From positions 1-64,000 of the forward strand of contig CAXXNX010000002.1 in the NCBI GenBank assembly GCA_963664285.2: a DNA stretch of 64,000 nt, given 5' to 3'. Below the pieces are notes generated by a model, which was given only the letters and a program-made list of their open reading frames with translations, was not told the DNA's origin and searched no databases. The position numbers were made by a program, and so were the translations under genes. This DNA is from JAJCYL01 sp963664285. Its GTDB lineage: Bacteria; Bacteroidota; Bacteroidia; Cytophagales; Cyclobacteriaceae. Below, one piece after another: positions 8,458 to 17,568 of the stretch (the stretch's first letter is position 1; every line of letters begins with the position of its first letter).

Positions 8458-8765
8458 AAGACATACGCTCACTTCAAAAGGTTATCTATTCACTTGAAAG
8501 TAGTCATCAAGAGAAGTGCAACATAAAAGCTGTTTTTGAAAAGGGCTCACAGTTTAATTCAAATCACGACATTGTGCAATTTGAACTAGTTGATATGAAC
8601 AAGCAGCTTTTTCCTGTGAACGTTAATGATCTACCATTGGATGAGCTGATCAATGGGCAAGAAGTCAATATAAGCTATATTGATACGTTTGATTTGAATG
8701 AAGTTCATCGTGTAGGCATTGGTGCAACAATTACTTGTCTTTCTGAAGCCTTCTCTGCTTTCTGA
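8433..8765 (+). CDS. Hypothetical protein, about 110 residues
   Basis: Open frame from TTG 8433, overlapping the kinase fragment by 25 bp in another frame. I do not recognise the family. It is acidic and mostly polar with alternating beta-prone stretches (FELVDMNKQLFPVNV, EVNISYIDTFDLNE) and no signal peptide or membrane segment. The neighbourhood is transposon debris on both sides, so it may be a 5'-truncated remnant with the TTG as chance start. Its amino-acid composition looks like real protein. Confidence 0.4.
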   Translation: MSLKSTLFEDIRSLQKVIYSLESSHQEKCNIKAVFEKGSQFNSNHDIVQFELVDMNKQLFPVNVNDLPLDELINGQEVNISYIDTFDLNEVHRVGIGATITCLSEAFSAF

Positions 8766-8770
8766 CCACT

Positions 8771-8953
8771 CTAAATCCAACAATTTTCTTTCATATCCAA
8801 TGTTGTCGAGCTGTTAATTGAGGTAAAGTCAGGGGTTGATTTCCTGGGTAGTACTTTTCCACTGTTCACAGCATTCTGGTAATACAATATTGGAGGTAAT
8901 CCATTAAGTGCTTTGTGAGGATGTCTTTGTGAAAACGCAGTTTCCGGATGTTA
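8771..8953 (-). pseudogene. Integrase-core transposase C-terminal fragment (IS3-like)
   Basis: Minus-strand frame with QRHPHKALNGLPPILYYQNA, the H-x-A-L-N/G-x-x-P pattern at the end of IS3/IS481 integrase cores. It ends at TAG 8771-8773. No start and no catalytic core are present. A further minus-strand hydrophobic stretch upstream (about 8960-9125, FFAGILLAMGALVINMPP) is in another frame and could not be assigned. Confidence 0.5.
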
Positions 8954-9183
8954 TTGTTAACAAGACATTTACCCATCTTAGATTCCTTTTCGGTAAAAAT
9001 AGAGTTGTGAGAATCTACAATAACCCCTGAAGTAATTATAGAGAACAAGAATAAGTTGAACATTACCAAGGGAGGCATATTAATGACAAGCGCTCCCATT
9101 GCAAGTAAAATGCCAGCGAAAAATAGTTTTTATCAACTACATCTTTAATGCATGAAGCCTGTCACAGCGGGATTAAGCATTGA

Positions 9184-10002
9184 TTAATTTTCAGCTTCCC
9201 AATACTTATATTCTAAATTATTTGCTGCGGCTTTAGCCCCATCTTTACCGAGAATTTTAGAAATTAAATATAAGGACGCATCTATTCCTGCTGAAACACC
9301 AGCAGAAGTAAGGACCTTGCCATTGTCAACAAACCGCTTATCGTGGTGAACTTTTTTGATATTCGGGTAATTTTTTTCTAAACTACTAATTCCAGCTTGA
9401 TGAGTGGTTGCTTCTAAATCGTCTAAAATACCGATTTCCGCCAGAATAAATGCTCCTGTACAAATGGAGAATACATAATTGGCATCTTTTGAGTTTTGCT
9501 TCACCCAATCTTTCGTCTTTTGATTAACACTGCTCCACATACCACCTGGTATAATGAGTATATCCGGCTTGGGGCAATTTGATAAAGTATATTGAGGATT
9601 GACACTTAGATTGGGCATGGTTGTAATCGGCCCAGATGTTTCTGCAACGGTATAAACATTAAAATTTTGCTCACCTCCAGAGACAAAGACATCATAAGGT
9701 CCAGCGTAGTCAAGAACTTGGGCATGAGTATATAATAAAATAGCCACATTCATTGGTTCATCAAATGATTTTAAAAAACCGTAAGGCACTGTTCGCTCTT
9801 TGAGCGCCATACCACAACTTGGGCAATCTCCTGGATGATCAAATTGCTTTCCATCATCAGAACAACCGCAAGGGAGGCATTGATAAAATATTTCAGATTT
9901 ATCCTGTGAAAAACCGTTCTTAGAAACAGTGAAAAAAAGCAATACAATAAATATGTGTGCCGGTTTTAATAAAAAATTGATAATATGTTTCATTTTTGAC
10001 AT
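9184..10002 (-). CDS. Exported DJ-1/PfpI-family protein with N-terminal Cys-rich metal-site module
   Basis: A 272-residue protein. Residues 1-32 form a signal peptide ending near FSQDK. Residues 37-65 hold C-L-P-C-G-C and then C-P-S-C-G-M, a module like the heavy-metal-binding YHS-type P-x-C-G-M segments of efflux proteins. From residue 78 there is a DJ-1/PfpI (type 1 glutamine amidotransferase-like) domain with the nucleophile-elbow Cys in FSICTGAFILAE and IIPGGMW before it. It resembles the ligand-sensing half of GATase1-AraC regulators, but there is no DNA-binding domain and the protein is exported. Role unknown; metal or aldehyde stress is a guess. It is a single gene. The 259 bp upstream (10003-10261) hold no gene. 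Confidence 0.8.
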   Translation of the reverse strand: MSKMKHIINFLLKPAHIFIVLLFFTVSKNGFSQDKSEIFYQCLPCGCSDDGKQFDHPGDCPSCGMALKERTVPYGFLKSFDEPMNVAILLYTHAQVLDYAGPYDVFVSGGEQNFNVYTVAETSGPITTMPNLSVNPQYTLSNCPKPDILIIPGGMWSSVNQKTKDWVKQNSKDANYVFSICTGAFILAEIGILDDLEATTHQAGISSLEKNYPNIKKVHHDKRFVDNGKVLTSAGVSAGIDASLYLISKILGKDGAKAAANNLEYKYWEAEN

Positions 10003-10261
10003 CCTTGTTCATTATTATTTACTGTGAATTACACGAATAGCGCTATATGCAGTACGGGTTTTTAAAGTACTTCCTTCTGTGTAAAAAGATCATACTTGCA
10101 ATAATACTGATTTAGAAGACCGGCTAAGGTTAACCAAAAGTTAAGGTGCATCGATGAAAAGTTAAAAAGGTTAATGAAAAGTGAAGTCACACTGATTTGT
10201 TCTTAGTAATAAGCACGATTGACTGCTGTTGATTAGAAAGGTACTGTGTTAAAATCCAAAT

Positions 10262-11267
10262 TTAAACAGTACTATAATTAGGAATATACTCTGTATTGTT
10301 TTTCCAGAGTGTGTACATTAATATCAAAAGCTTCCTAGCCACAGCAATGACACCTACTTTCTTGCTGGGTTTACCTTCATTTATCCTGTGGTAGAACGCT
10401 TTCAGATCTGGATTGTGTACACTACTACAAAGCGCAGGCATGAAGAGTGCGCCTCTAATGAAACTGTTACCTTGTTTAGAAATTCTGGACTTGCCTTCTT
10501 TCTTTCCGGACTGGTTTATGACGAATATCTAACCCGGCATAACTAGCGAGCTGCTTGCCGTTAGAGACAAGAGCAAATCCATTGGTCTCACCGAGTATAC
10601 AGACGATTGTCATAAAACTAATACCAGGTATTGATTGAACCCTTTCAATCCTGTCACTCAAAACAGGATCAGTCATGATCAAAACTCTTAGCTCAGCTTC
10701 GATTTCGATTAATTGATTTTCCAGTAGTCGGATTTGTTTCTTTAATCTTCTCAGCGAACTACTCAAGCATTTATGGGCATGAGTTTTCGCATGCATCTGA
10801 TTTTTAGAGGCTACCAGTTTGGCTTTATTTTCCCTATACTCTCTAGTTAATCCTTTGATTTGATACATTATTGGGGATGGAACAGCCCATTTACGGAGCT
10901 TTCTTTCTAGTCCGATTTTTGATAAGATCATGGCATCAACCAGATCTGTCTTGGTTTTAATTTCCAGGGTTTTGGCGTAATGTTTGACCTTAACAGGCAG
11001 GAAAACACTTACCAAAACCTTCTTCTCAAATAGCCAATAGGCCAAGTTCTCATAATACACTCCTGTAGCCTCCATCACAAACCAAACATCTTTGTTTAAG
11101 GACTTTTCCTCCGCCCATTTCAGCAGCGATTTGAAGCCTCGTTCATTATTAGGAAATGATTTGCTTTTTGAGAAATGCTCATTTTGCTTTTGATCTACAT
11201 AGCCAAAGCAACATGAGAGACTGTCTTTAGAAATGTCAATGCCTATCGATTGTTTAAGAACCTTCAT
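10262..11267 (-). pseudogene. IS110-family transposase, frameshifted
   Basis: From ATG 11267 the frame carries the RuvC-like DEDD domain (IGIDISKDSLS, VMEATGVYYENLAYW, KTKTDLVDA), a coiled middle and the Tnp_20 start (VQSIPGISFMT, LASYAGLD). It then shifts near 10517 and continues as GKKEGKSRISKQGNSFIRG and so on to TAA at 10262-10264. Removing one C from the CC in AAACCAGTCC joins the two parts into a protein of about 335 residues, the usual IS110 length. IS110 enzymes act as recombinases guided by an element-encoded bridge RNA. Element tips were not delimited, as IS110 elements lack clear inverted repeats. Confidence 0.8.
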
Positions 11268-11560
11268 AATTTTGATGTTATGATTAAATAATAGGCAGCT
11301 TCTTACGGTCTATACTCGTAATATGCGGGATACTTTTTAGAGGAGTTCCCTAAGTACTGTTCAGACTTGGAGAAGTGATAGGAAAGTGGGGAGGTACACT
11401 TTCTTCCGGTATATCCTTTGATTACCTTTAAGCAAATATTTCTCCCACTCTCCTCGCCTTTTATCTCCAAAGAAACTTTAGGAATCAAACATACGAGTAC
11501 GCAAATGCAGGGATTTACTTTATCATAATTTCGATGTATAATAAATCTTTTGTGGATAGA
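11268..11560 (-). ncRNA. Candidate IS110 left-end non-coding region (possible bridge RNA locus)
   Basis: About 290 bp upstream of the IS110 transposase start without a gene. In the IS110 group the non-coding end next to the transposase 5' end is known to encode the bridge RNA. I place the locus here only by that rule. I did not fold it or recognise target- and donor-binding loops. In the IS1111 group the RNA lies at the other end, so the position is uncertain. Confidence 0.2.
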
Positions 11561-12038
11561 TTTATTAAGAATTAGAAAGTTATTCGATACTAACAAGCGA
11601 TATAGAACTCTCTGGCAAAATCCCTATTGCGGGGCAATTTGTTGAAGTTTTGAGCCATTTCAAAGCTTGAGAAGTATTCTTTGCGGCCTGTACATCTATT
11701 TATCTCACTAAGATCTAAAAGCTGCACATACGGCTTTAAATCTCAGATTTTAGCTAAATCTTCCTGGAATTGGTTCAATAACAAAACAGCAGGGGGGCCG
11801 GTGAAGTAAGCAGTTAGATTAAATTTCTGACTACCTTTTTTATGCTTTGTTTCTAAACCCCTAACATGGTTTTGAACCCTTGCTGGGCTTGAAGTTCCGC
11901 TACCTTAAGCTAGCTATAAATATCGCCTCCAATCATTGTTGTAAATCTGCCAGAAGTTGGAATATATGCAACATTTTTTTTACACTGTCAGTGGATTTCT
12001 GGTTTGTCTATGGGCCAGGGATTGTGCAATTTCATTGC
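11561..12038. other. Non-coding stretch before sigma factor
   Basis: No supported gene. An open frame from 11880 runs into the sigma factor, but its first 53 residues do not look like a sigma domain and are taken as leader. The part after 11600 contains no recognisable IS end. Confidence 0.3.
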
Positions 12039-12584
12039 GTGAATGATCGGAAGTCGAATATCCTATCCACCATCAAAAAATACGGAACCAACCTCTTTGG
12101 TTTCATACGAGGCAGGGTGCGATCCCAGGAGGAAGCGGAAGATATTTTACAGGAGGTTTGGTACCAGTTAAGTCGGATCATTGACCTGGATGAAATCGAG
12201 AACAAAAGTGGCTGGTTGTACCGGGTGGCCAGGAACAAGATCACGGATCGCTTTCGAAAACAAGATCATTTGCTATTGGCTGACCGAGAATCCGAGGAGG
12301 GAAGTTTGAGTGAAGTTTTTGAATTTCTTATTGGAGAAGCGGAGACTCCAGAGGAGCTCTTTTTCAAAGAGATGTTCTGGGAAGAATTGATGACTGCTTT
12401 AGATGAACTGCCGGAAAGTCAACGAAATGTCTTTATATGGAATGAGCTGGAAGACCAGACTTTACAGGAAATATCGGATAAGAGAGGAGAGAAATTGAAA
12501 ACGGTGATTTCAAGAAAAAGATATGCGGTACAGCATTTACGCAGAAGGTTGCAGGCATTATATGATGAATTAAATAATCGATGA
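12039..12584 (+). CDS. ECF-type RNA polymerase sigma factor
   Basis: 182 residues from GTG 12039. Region 2 is NLFGFIRGRVRSQEEAEDILQEVWYQL written in two parts: NLFGFIRGRVRS and EEAEDILQEVWYQL, followed by SGWLYRVARNKITDRFRK. Region 4 is ALDELPESQRNVFIWNELE, with LQEISDKRGEKLKTVISRK as recognition helix. The open frame extends upstream to 11880, but GTG 12039 gives the standard ECF length and places region 2 correctly. It directs RNA polymerase to a stress regulon, usually held by an anti-sigma factor. No classical anti-sigma gene follows; instead a small membrane protein starts 18 bp downstream. This pairing and the His-rich protein further on suggest envelope or metal sensing, which is inference. 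Confidence 0.9.
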   Translation: MNDRKSNILSTIKKYGTNLFGFIRGRVRSQEEAEDILQEVWYQLSRIIDLDEIENKSGWLYRVARNKITDRFRKQDHLLLADRESEEGSLSEVFEFLIGEAETPEELFFKEMFWEELMTALDELPESQRNVFIWNELEDQTLQEISDKRGEKLKTVISRKRYAVQHLRRRLQALYDELNNR

Positions 12585-12602
12585 TTCTTAAATAATTTAC
12601 AT

Positions 12603-12923
12603 ATGAGAATGAGGAGAAAAGGTATTGGCATCGTCCTTTTTATAGGGCTGGGAATATTTGCCCTCTCATGGGTAGTAATGTTCCTATGGAACTACTCCGT
12701 ATCTCCATCAGTGGGAGTTAATAACTTAAGCTATTGGCAGGCCATGGCCCTCCTGGTGTTGATGAGGATATTGGTTGGCGGTTTCCGTTTTGGTCCATCT
12801 ATGCGTCGGGGCTCAGGTAAATGGGGAAAATGGCGTGAAAAATGGAAAGGCATGAGTGATGAAGAGCGGGATAGATTGAAGAAGGAGTGGAGAAAAAGAT
12901 GCGGCAAGCCGCCAGATTCTTAA
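12603..12923 (+). CDS. Small membrane protein paired with the ECF sigma factor
   Basis: 106 residues. Two hydrophobic segments at about residues 8-30 (GIGIVLFIGLGIFALSWVVM) and 44-62 (WQAMALLVLMRILVGGF) are followed by a basic tail with the motif MSDEERDRLKKEWRKRCG. The tail motif recurs as MSDEEYDTFKESYGRRC in the protein at 16241-16489, so the two are related. Small two-helix proteins with this MSDEER-type tail often follow ECF sigma genes in Bacteroidota (recall, no search). It could tether or restrain the sigma factor at the membrane. ATG 12603 is chosen; a second ATG two codons later is equally possible. Confidence 0.7.
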   Translation: MRMRRKGIGIVLFIGLGIFALSWVVMFLWNYSVSPSVGVNNLSYWQAMALLVLMRILVGGFRFGPSMRRGSGKWGKWREKWKGMSDEERDRLKKEWRKRCGKPPDS

Positions 12924-12934
12924 ATCCAAGATGT

Positions 12935-13050
12935 AAGAACCAAGACTGATTAGTCACTTGGATCCTAAAAGTAGTTTTGTTTTTCATTCTAAGCGCCAAA
13001 ACTTCATATATGACTGATTATCAGCCTAATAATATAATATCTTGGTTCTT
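12935..13050. repeat. Inverted repeat in intergenic space
   Basis: AAGAACCAAGA (12935-12945) pairs with TCTTGGTTCTT (13040-13050) across 94 bases. A nested pair ATCCAAG / CTTGGAT lies around 12924-12963. It follows the small membrane gene and could act as a terminator-like structure or belong to the dispersed AAGAACCAAG-type repeats of Cytophagales. No U-tract follows directly. Confidence 0.4.
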
Positions 13051-13119
13051 TGTTTTACGAAAAATCGGATCTCCAATTTTTCATTTAAAGTAATTTTCAA
13101 GGTTGCCCGTCTTCTTAAA

Positions 13120-15149
13120 TAGTGTCTGTATGAAAACAGGCTAATATGCTGATTATCCATCATATTCGTATTTTTTCCATCAAATCAGCGCTGAATTATT
13201 CTCGAATCTGATTCAGTAGAATTATCAAATTCACAAATATTATCAAGAACAGTTGCGTTGTAGCCTGTTAATTGGCCATTTGAAGGTTTTCCATTCAAAA
13301 CCCCCAAAGAATTCACTTTGAGATTCGCAGGCTTTTTGGTCTGTCGGGGAGTAAAATCCCTGTCCTTTTTTTGTTCATTCAGTGTAGAAAAGAAACGATT
13401 TTTTCGGTTGGTTTATCAGGATTAATCATTATATTGCATATAACCGATATAAATACAAACCATGAGGAAATCCTTCCAGCCCCAACTTACCCTGGAGATG
13501 CACACCCATCGAGCAAGTAGAGGCTCCGGTGAAAACTAAAAGCCACTTAGCTGCCCTGGCAGCCGCCCTTCAATATATCTATGTCCAACCTGAATGGAAC
13601 CAGCGTATTTTTGAATTACTTTCTTCCAAACTCATTGAGGGAAAGAAAAAGACGGGCCGTGAGGGTATGAGTCTGTGGGAGGTCTTCGTATTGGCCCAGG
13701 TGCGCCTGTGCATGAACATCTCTTACGATGAGTTACACCATATCTCCAATTACGACACGTTGGTACGGGGCATTATGGGGGTGCTACCTACCGACTACTC
13801 TGTGGGCAAACAGTATAAGTACCAGAACATTTATGACAATGTGACCTTGCTGGACGATGAACTGCTCATCGGCATCAATGATGTAATCGTAGCAGCAGGT
13901 CACCAGGTGTTTAAAAAAAAAAAGGAAAAACCGGAGGGGAGGAAGTTGCCTTGCGTTGCAAGACCGATAGTTTCGTGGTAGAAACCGACACCCACTTTCC
14001 TACCGACTACAACCTGCTATGGGACAGTGCCAGAAAGTGTATAGATGTAGCTGATTTATTGGTCTCAAAAAGGTATTTTACTGGCTGGCGTAAGTCCGGG
14101 GATTGGCGCAGATCCCTCAAAAGGCTGATGCGCAGCGTGGGCAGGACCACCGGCTCAGGAGGAAAAAACAAAGAGGAGCGGGTAGAGCAGGCTGCCACTT
14201 CCTATCTGACTAAAGCCCGTGCTTTGAGCAAGAAAGTGGGCCAAATGTTGGAAAAACATCAGGGAAACTCTATCGAGGAGTTCGCAGCCCTGATGGCATT
14301 GACCTATTATCTTGAGATGTTGGAAAAGCACATCGAGTTGCTCGACAGGCGGTTGATCAGAGCAGAGACCATTCCCCATGCCGAAAAAGTCTTTTCCATC
14401 TTTCAACCTTATGCCGAAATGATCAAAAAAGGCAAACTGCACCCCAATGTGGAGATCGGTAAGAATCTGGCCATCACTTCGGATCAATACCATTTACTCA
14501 TAGACTGGCAAATAGCTGAAAAACAAACCGACAACCAACTTACCCTATCAATTGCCCGGCGTATCGCTGAGAAATACCCCATCCAAAGCCTGAGCACCGA
14601 CAAGGGGTTTTCCGATAAAGAGGATAAAGCAACTCTGCAAACCTTCATCCCAGAAGTGATCATGCCTAAAAAGGGTAGGTTAAACAAAGAAGAAAAAGCC
14701 ATCGAATCAGCGCCAGCCTTCAAAAGGTTGAAAAACAAGCATTCTGCTATCGAATCCAACATTAATGAGCTGGAACACCGGGGATTGGACCGATGCCCGA
14801 ACCGTACCCGCAAAACTTTCAATAGCTACATCGGGTTGGCCATTACTGCCTACAACCTTCACAAGATCGGGCGTAAACTCCAGGCTGACCGTCTGGCCGC
14901 CCAGCAGCAAGCCAATTGCCAGAAACAAGCAGCTTAATCACCTTTTAGCTGTTTAATAAGGATTAGGCACTGGCAGAAGTGCGTCCTGGCCAGGCTAAAA
15001 CCCGGCTATTTTTATCAAAAACCATCAAAAACAATGAATAAAAGCAAAGTCACCCTTTATTAGTCAGCAAGGTGAGTGATTTTTTCATTGTTCCATTTTA
15101 AGCAATATTTTAATACGACCTAAAACTCGCTGTTTTCTTAGAGACACTA
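13120..15149 (+). mobile_element. ISNCY-like element, copy 1 (complete ends)
   Basis: A 2,030-bp element. The left tip TAGTGTCTGTATGAAAACAG and the right tip (read inward) TAGTGTCTCTAAGAAAACAG are inverted repeats matching at 17 of 20 positions. A second copy starts at 60537. It lies between the small membrane gene and the rest of the sigma-factor operon. No clear target duplication is seen. About 400 bp of non-coding leader precede the transposase and about 210 bp follow it. Confidence 0.8.
13529..14937 (+). pseudogene. ISNCY-like DDE transposase, frameshifted (copy 1)
   Basis: Two overlapping frames, 13529-13981 and 13951-14937, together cover the same protein as the intact copy at 60788-62350. 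The break is an A11 run at 13913-13923 where the other copy has A9. Motifs: GREGMSLWEVFVLAQVRL at the N-terminal InsH-like domain; TDSFVVETDTHFPTDYNLLW with core acidic residues; LSTDKGFSDKED in the middle; and a C-terminal NELEHRGLDRCPNRT region. The N-terminus is uncertain because an upstream ATG at 13462 (MRKSFQPQLTL) is in another frame and hits a stop. Confidence 0.8.
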
Positions 15150-15175
15150 ATTAAGTAATGTAAAACTTAAAATAT

Positions 15176-16211
15176 GCTGAGATCAACTAATAAGTGCAAT
15201 TGAAGGATGAAAAAGCTTTTAAGGGCTTTTTCATCCTTCAAAAGCCTGAGCAGTGCAATCTTTGGATTGCAAAATGTCAAAAAACTACACACATCTCAGT
15301 ATTGATCAAAGGTATCAAATTGAAGCATTATTATACTCAAAAGGAGATTGCCTGTATCGTTCATTTTCACCCGTCTACGATCTCACGTGAGCTTAAGCGA
15401 AATGTGGGTTCAAGAGGTAGGGGAGCTGGTGTCTATCGAACAGCAAATGCACAAAGGAGGACCAATCTTCGTCATCAAGAAAAGCCAAAAAGTGATTTTC
15501 ACCAAACCCATGAAAGACTGGATAGTTAACCGGCTCCAAGAAGATAGATGGAGTTGAATTGATCAGCCATCAGGGAAAGAAAACGAGAGAATGTCCACTT
15601 AGCCATGAATGGATTTACCAATGGATATGGGAATGTAAGCACACCAACCGCCAGGAGAACCAAGAATACAAACAACTATACACATATCTAAAACATGGCA
15701 AACGAAGGCGCAAACGAGGAAACAGAAAAGATCGTAGAGGTATTATCCCGAAAATCAATTGAACAGCGACCCCAGATCATTAACAAAAGGGAACGATTGG
15801 GAGATATAGAAGTCGATTTAATGATGGGTAAAAACCACAAAGGCTCTTTGTTGGTGATGACAGACCGAGCAAGTCTTTTTACCAGAATCAGAAAGATGCA
15901 CAGTAAAAATGCCGATCAAATGGCCGAAGCTATTGTGGAGGATACTCTCTCAGGATAAACACAAACTGGAAACACTCACTTTTGATAATGATATGGCATT
16001 TTCTAAACATGAGTTGATTGCTCAATCCCTTGATGTGGATGCCTATTTCACTCGTCCCTATACTAGTCAGGATAAAGGGACAGTTGAAAATAGGATTGGG
16101 GTAATCAGAAGGTTTTATCCTAAGAAAACAGATATTAGAGTTACAGAGGAGCAAATCAAAGTTGTTAAAACTTAAATTACCTAGTTACAAAGAAAAGCAC
16201 TTATTATGACA
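15176..16211 (+). mobile_element. IS30-family element, eroded copy C
   Basis: The left tip GCTGAGATCAAC is intact at 15176. The right end is shortened (CACTTATTATGACA, ending about 16211) but still flanked by TAT on both sides (15173-15175, 16212-16214), as if from an original 3-bp duplication. Inside, the copy is almost identical to the others in sequence but has many small indels. About 12 bases are lost after 15332, 2 near 15489, 2 near 15554, about 5 near 15752, 3 near 16138 and several near the right end, with small gains near 15943. The transposase frame (from ATG 15275) is destroyed. Such clustered deletions without substitutions are unusual for natural decay. Confidence 0.85.
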
Positions 16212-16240
16212 TATTAAGAAATCAAATCTTAAAACACATT

Positions 16241-16489
16241 TTGATTGGCCTAACAGTGGGTGCGGCCCTTTATTATCTACCCTACTTTTTCCTGGGGAAG
16301 GTGATCTTTATCCTGCTGATCATGGCCTTTTTTTTCGGCTTTTTCAGACATCGGCGTTACAAGGGTCAATATGGTTGGAATTATGCCGATAAGATCAGGT
16401 CAATGAGTGACGAAGAGTATGACACTTTTAAGGAAAGCTACGGCAGACGTTGTAGCCACAGAAATCAAGCAGAAAACAAATCAAACTAA
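16241..16489 (+). CDS. Small membrane protein with MSDEE tail motif
   Basis: About 82 residues from TTG 16241. The frame is open upstream to the IS30 junction, so the true start may have been lost. Two adjacent hydrophobic segments (LTVGAALYYLPYFFLGKVIF, LLIMAFFFGFF) are followed by RSMSDEEYDTFKESYGRRC, the same tail type as the protein at 12603-12923. The stop lies 2 bp before the His-rich gene. Before the ISNCY-like and IS30 insertions it probably stood directly after 12923 in the sigma-factor operon. Function unknown. Confidence 0.6.
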   Translation: MIGLTVGAALYYLPYFFLGKVIFILLIMAFFFGFFRHRRYKGQYGWNYADKIRSMSDEEYDTFKESYGRRCSHRNQAENKSN

Positions 16490-16491
16490 TT

Positions 16492-16689
16492 ATGAAAAGG
16501 ACATCAAAATTTATCATTGTTGCGGCCACGGCAGCTATCACTTTTGGAAGCCTGGTGGCTTTAGTAGGACCAAAGGATTGGAATTACCATCATGGACATT
16601 ATCACGGCTGGTATCATCACGGAGACTATCACCATCATGATCATGATGATCAAAAGGTCCCCTCAGAAGAAGAGGGGAATTCGATATAA
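16492..16689 (+). CDS. Small exported His-rich protein
   Basis: 65 residues. Residues 1-25 form a signal peptide (KRTSKFIIVAATAAITFGSL). The mature part is dominated by His, Asp, Tyr and Trp (HHGHYHGWYHHGDYHHHDHD) and ends in an acidic stretch. Such composition suggests binding of Zn, Cu or Ni in the periplasm, but no family is recognised. It is the last gene of the interrupted sigma-factor group and is followed by a terminator hairpin at 16703. It might be a metal buffer or the sensor for the sigma factor (inference). Confidence 0.65.
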   Translation: MKRTSKFIIVAATAAITFGSLVALVGPKDWNYHHGHYHGWYHHGDYHHHDHDDQKVPSEEEGNSI

Positions 16690-16702
16690 ATAATTTCCTA
16701 GT

Positions 16703-16734
16703 AGGCCCGACACGAAGGTGTAAGGCCTTTATTT
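16703..16734 (+). terminator. Rho-independent terminator
   Basis: Stem AGGCC (16703-16707) / GGCCT (16724-16728) with inner ACAC/GTGT pairing and a GAAG loop, followed by TTTATTT. It lies 14 bp after the His-rich gene and fits the end of the sigma-factor operon. Confidence 0.65.
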
Positions 16735-17008
16735 AACCCCGGATTTGTCATTGAACTTTGTAGCGAGCAGTCTAAGTTGTTGTGAGAAAGGTACTCGCAC
16801 CCTGCTTCGATGTAGCGGAAGTATAGTATCATTATGGTGAGCATCGAAATTCGAGTCTGCCATGCCGTTAGGCAGGCAAGTGTCTGAATTGCAGTGAATT
16901 AGGTTGCGAAAATAAATTTCTAAATGACAATTCCGGGTTTAAGGAAATTGAAAGCCGAAGTTAAAAAGAGACGTCTCAAGCCATGAAGATCGGAACCTCA
17001 CAGAATTT
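16735..17008. other. Non-coding stretch with dispersed GC-rich repeat
   Basis: No gene. Around 16861-16879 the sequence CATGCCGTTAGGCAGGCA is a short imperfect palindrome of the kind scattered through Bacteroidota intergenic DNA. Nothing else is recognised. Confidence 0.3.
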
Positions 17009-17556
17009 CTACATTCCTTTTCGAATAAAAATAAAGTCACCACCCTCATCTCCGACATTCTGAACGGTGCCGTATTGCGGTACATTTTGGCTGTTGTTCA
17101 TCACTGCCATTCTAAAACTGGTGAATAACTCTTCCGAAGACATATATTTTTCTTCATTATCATCCAGTCTTTTAAGCAAATAACGGATGAAGATGCTCTC
17201 ATCAGGTACCTGTTTTAAGGTTCCACTGGTCATAGCCTTTCGGCTATTCATTTGGTAGAGCTTGTTAATGGCCGGTTGAGCATCGGCAAAAGCCGCCCTG
17301 GTCTTAAAAATCGAGCCACTAAAGCAAGCATCAGCAATGAGTAATGTGTGCTTAGACCTAATACTTCCGATGTAATCACTGATTCGGCTATTGGGCAACC
17401 AGAAGGCAGTGTTGGATTTTTTTGCATCGCTGGGGAGCCAATAGCCTAGCTTTTTCTTCTCATCTTCTGGCTCTTGTTGCTTAGTATGTCTTGCCCATGT
17501 ATTTTACCTACCGAGAACATGATCAAAACTGCGATTGATGTTTTTAAAGCATTCAT
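17009..17556 (-). pseudogene. Exported caspase-like (C14) peptidase, internally deleted
   Basis: ATG 17556 starts a good signal peptide (MNALKTSIAVLIMFSVGKIH, cleavage after GQ). After about 30 codons the frame is lost. One frame over, the C-terminal half of a caspase-fold domain appears: LGYWLPSDAKKSNTAFWLPN, then SKHTLLIADACFSGSIF with the catalytic Cys. The block with the catalytic His is missing, so a large internal deletion is inferred. Bacterial caspase-like proteases (metacaspase/orthocaspase group) cleave after basic or acidic residues and sometimes serve in stress or defence. The gene is followed after 12 bp by a T9SS fragment, which is unrelated. Confidence 0.65.
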
Positions 17557-17568
17557 AACTATTAGCTT

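Noticed and set aside
8960..9125. Minus-strand hydrophobic stretch (FFAGILLAMGALVINMPP) resembling a formate/nitrite channel start
   Set aside because: Too short and unsupported beyond the first 15 residues; it sits in transposon debris.
11880..12038. N-terminal 53-residue extension of the sigma factor
   Set aside because: It does not fit sigma region 2, is Cys-rich and varied, and the protein has normal ECF length from GTG 12039.
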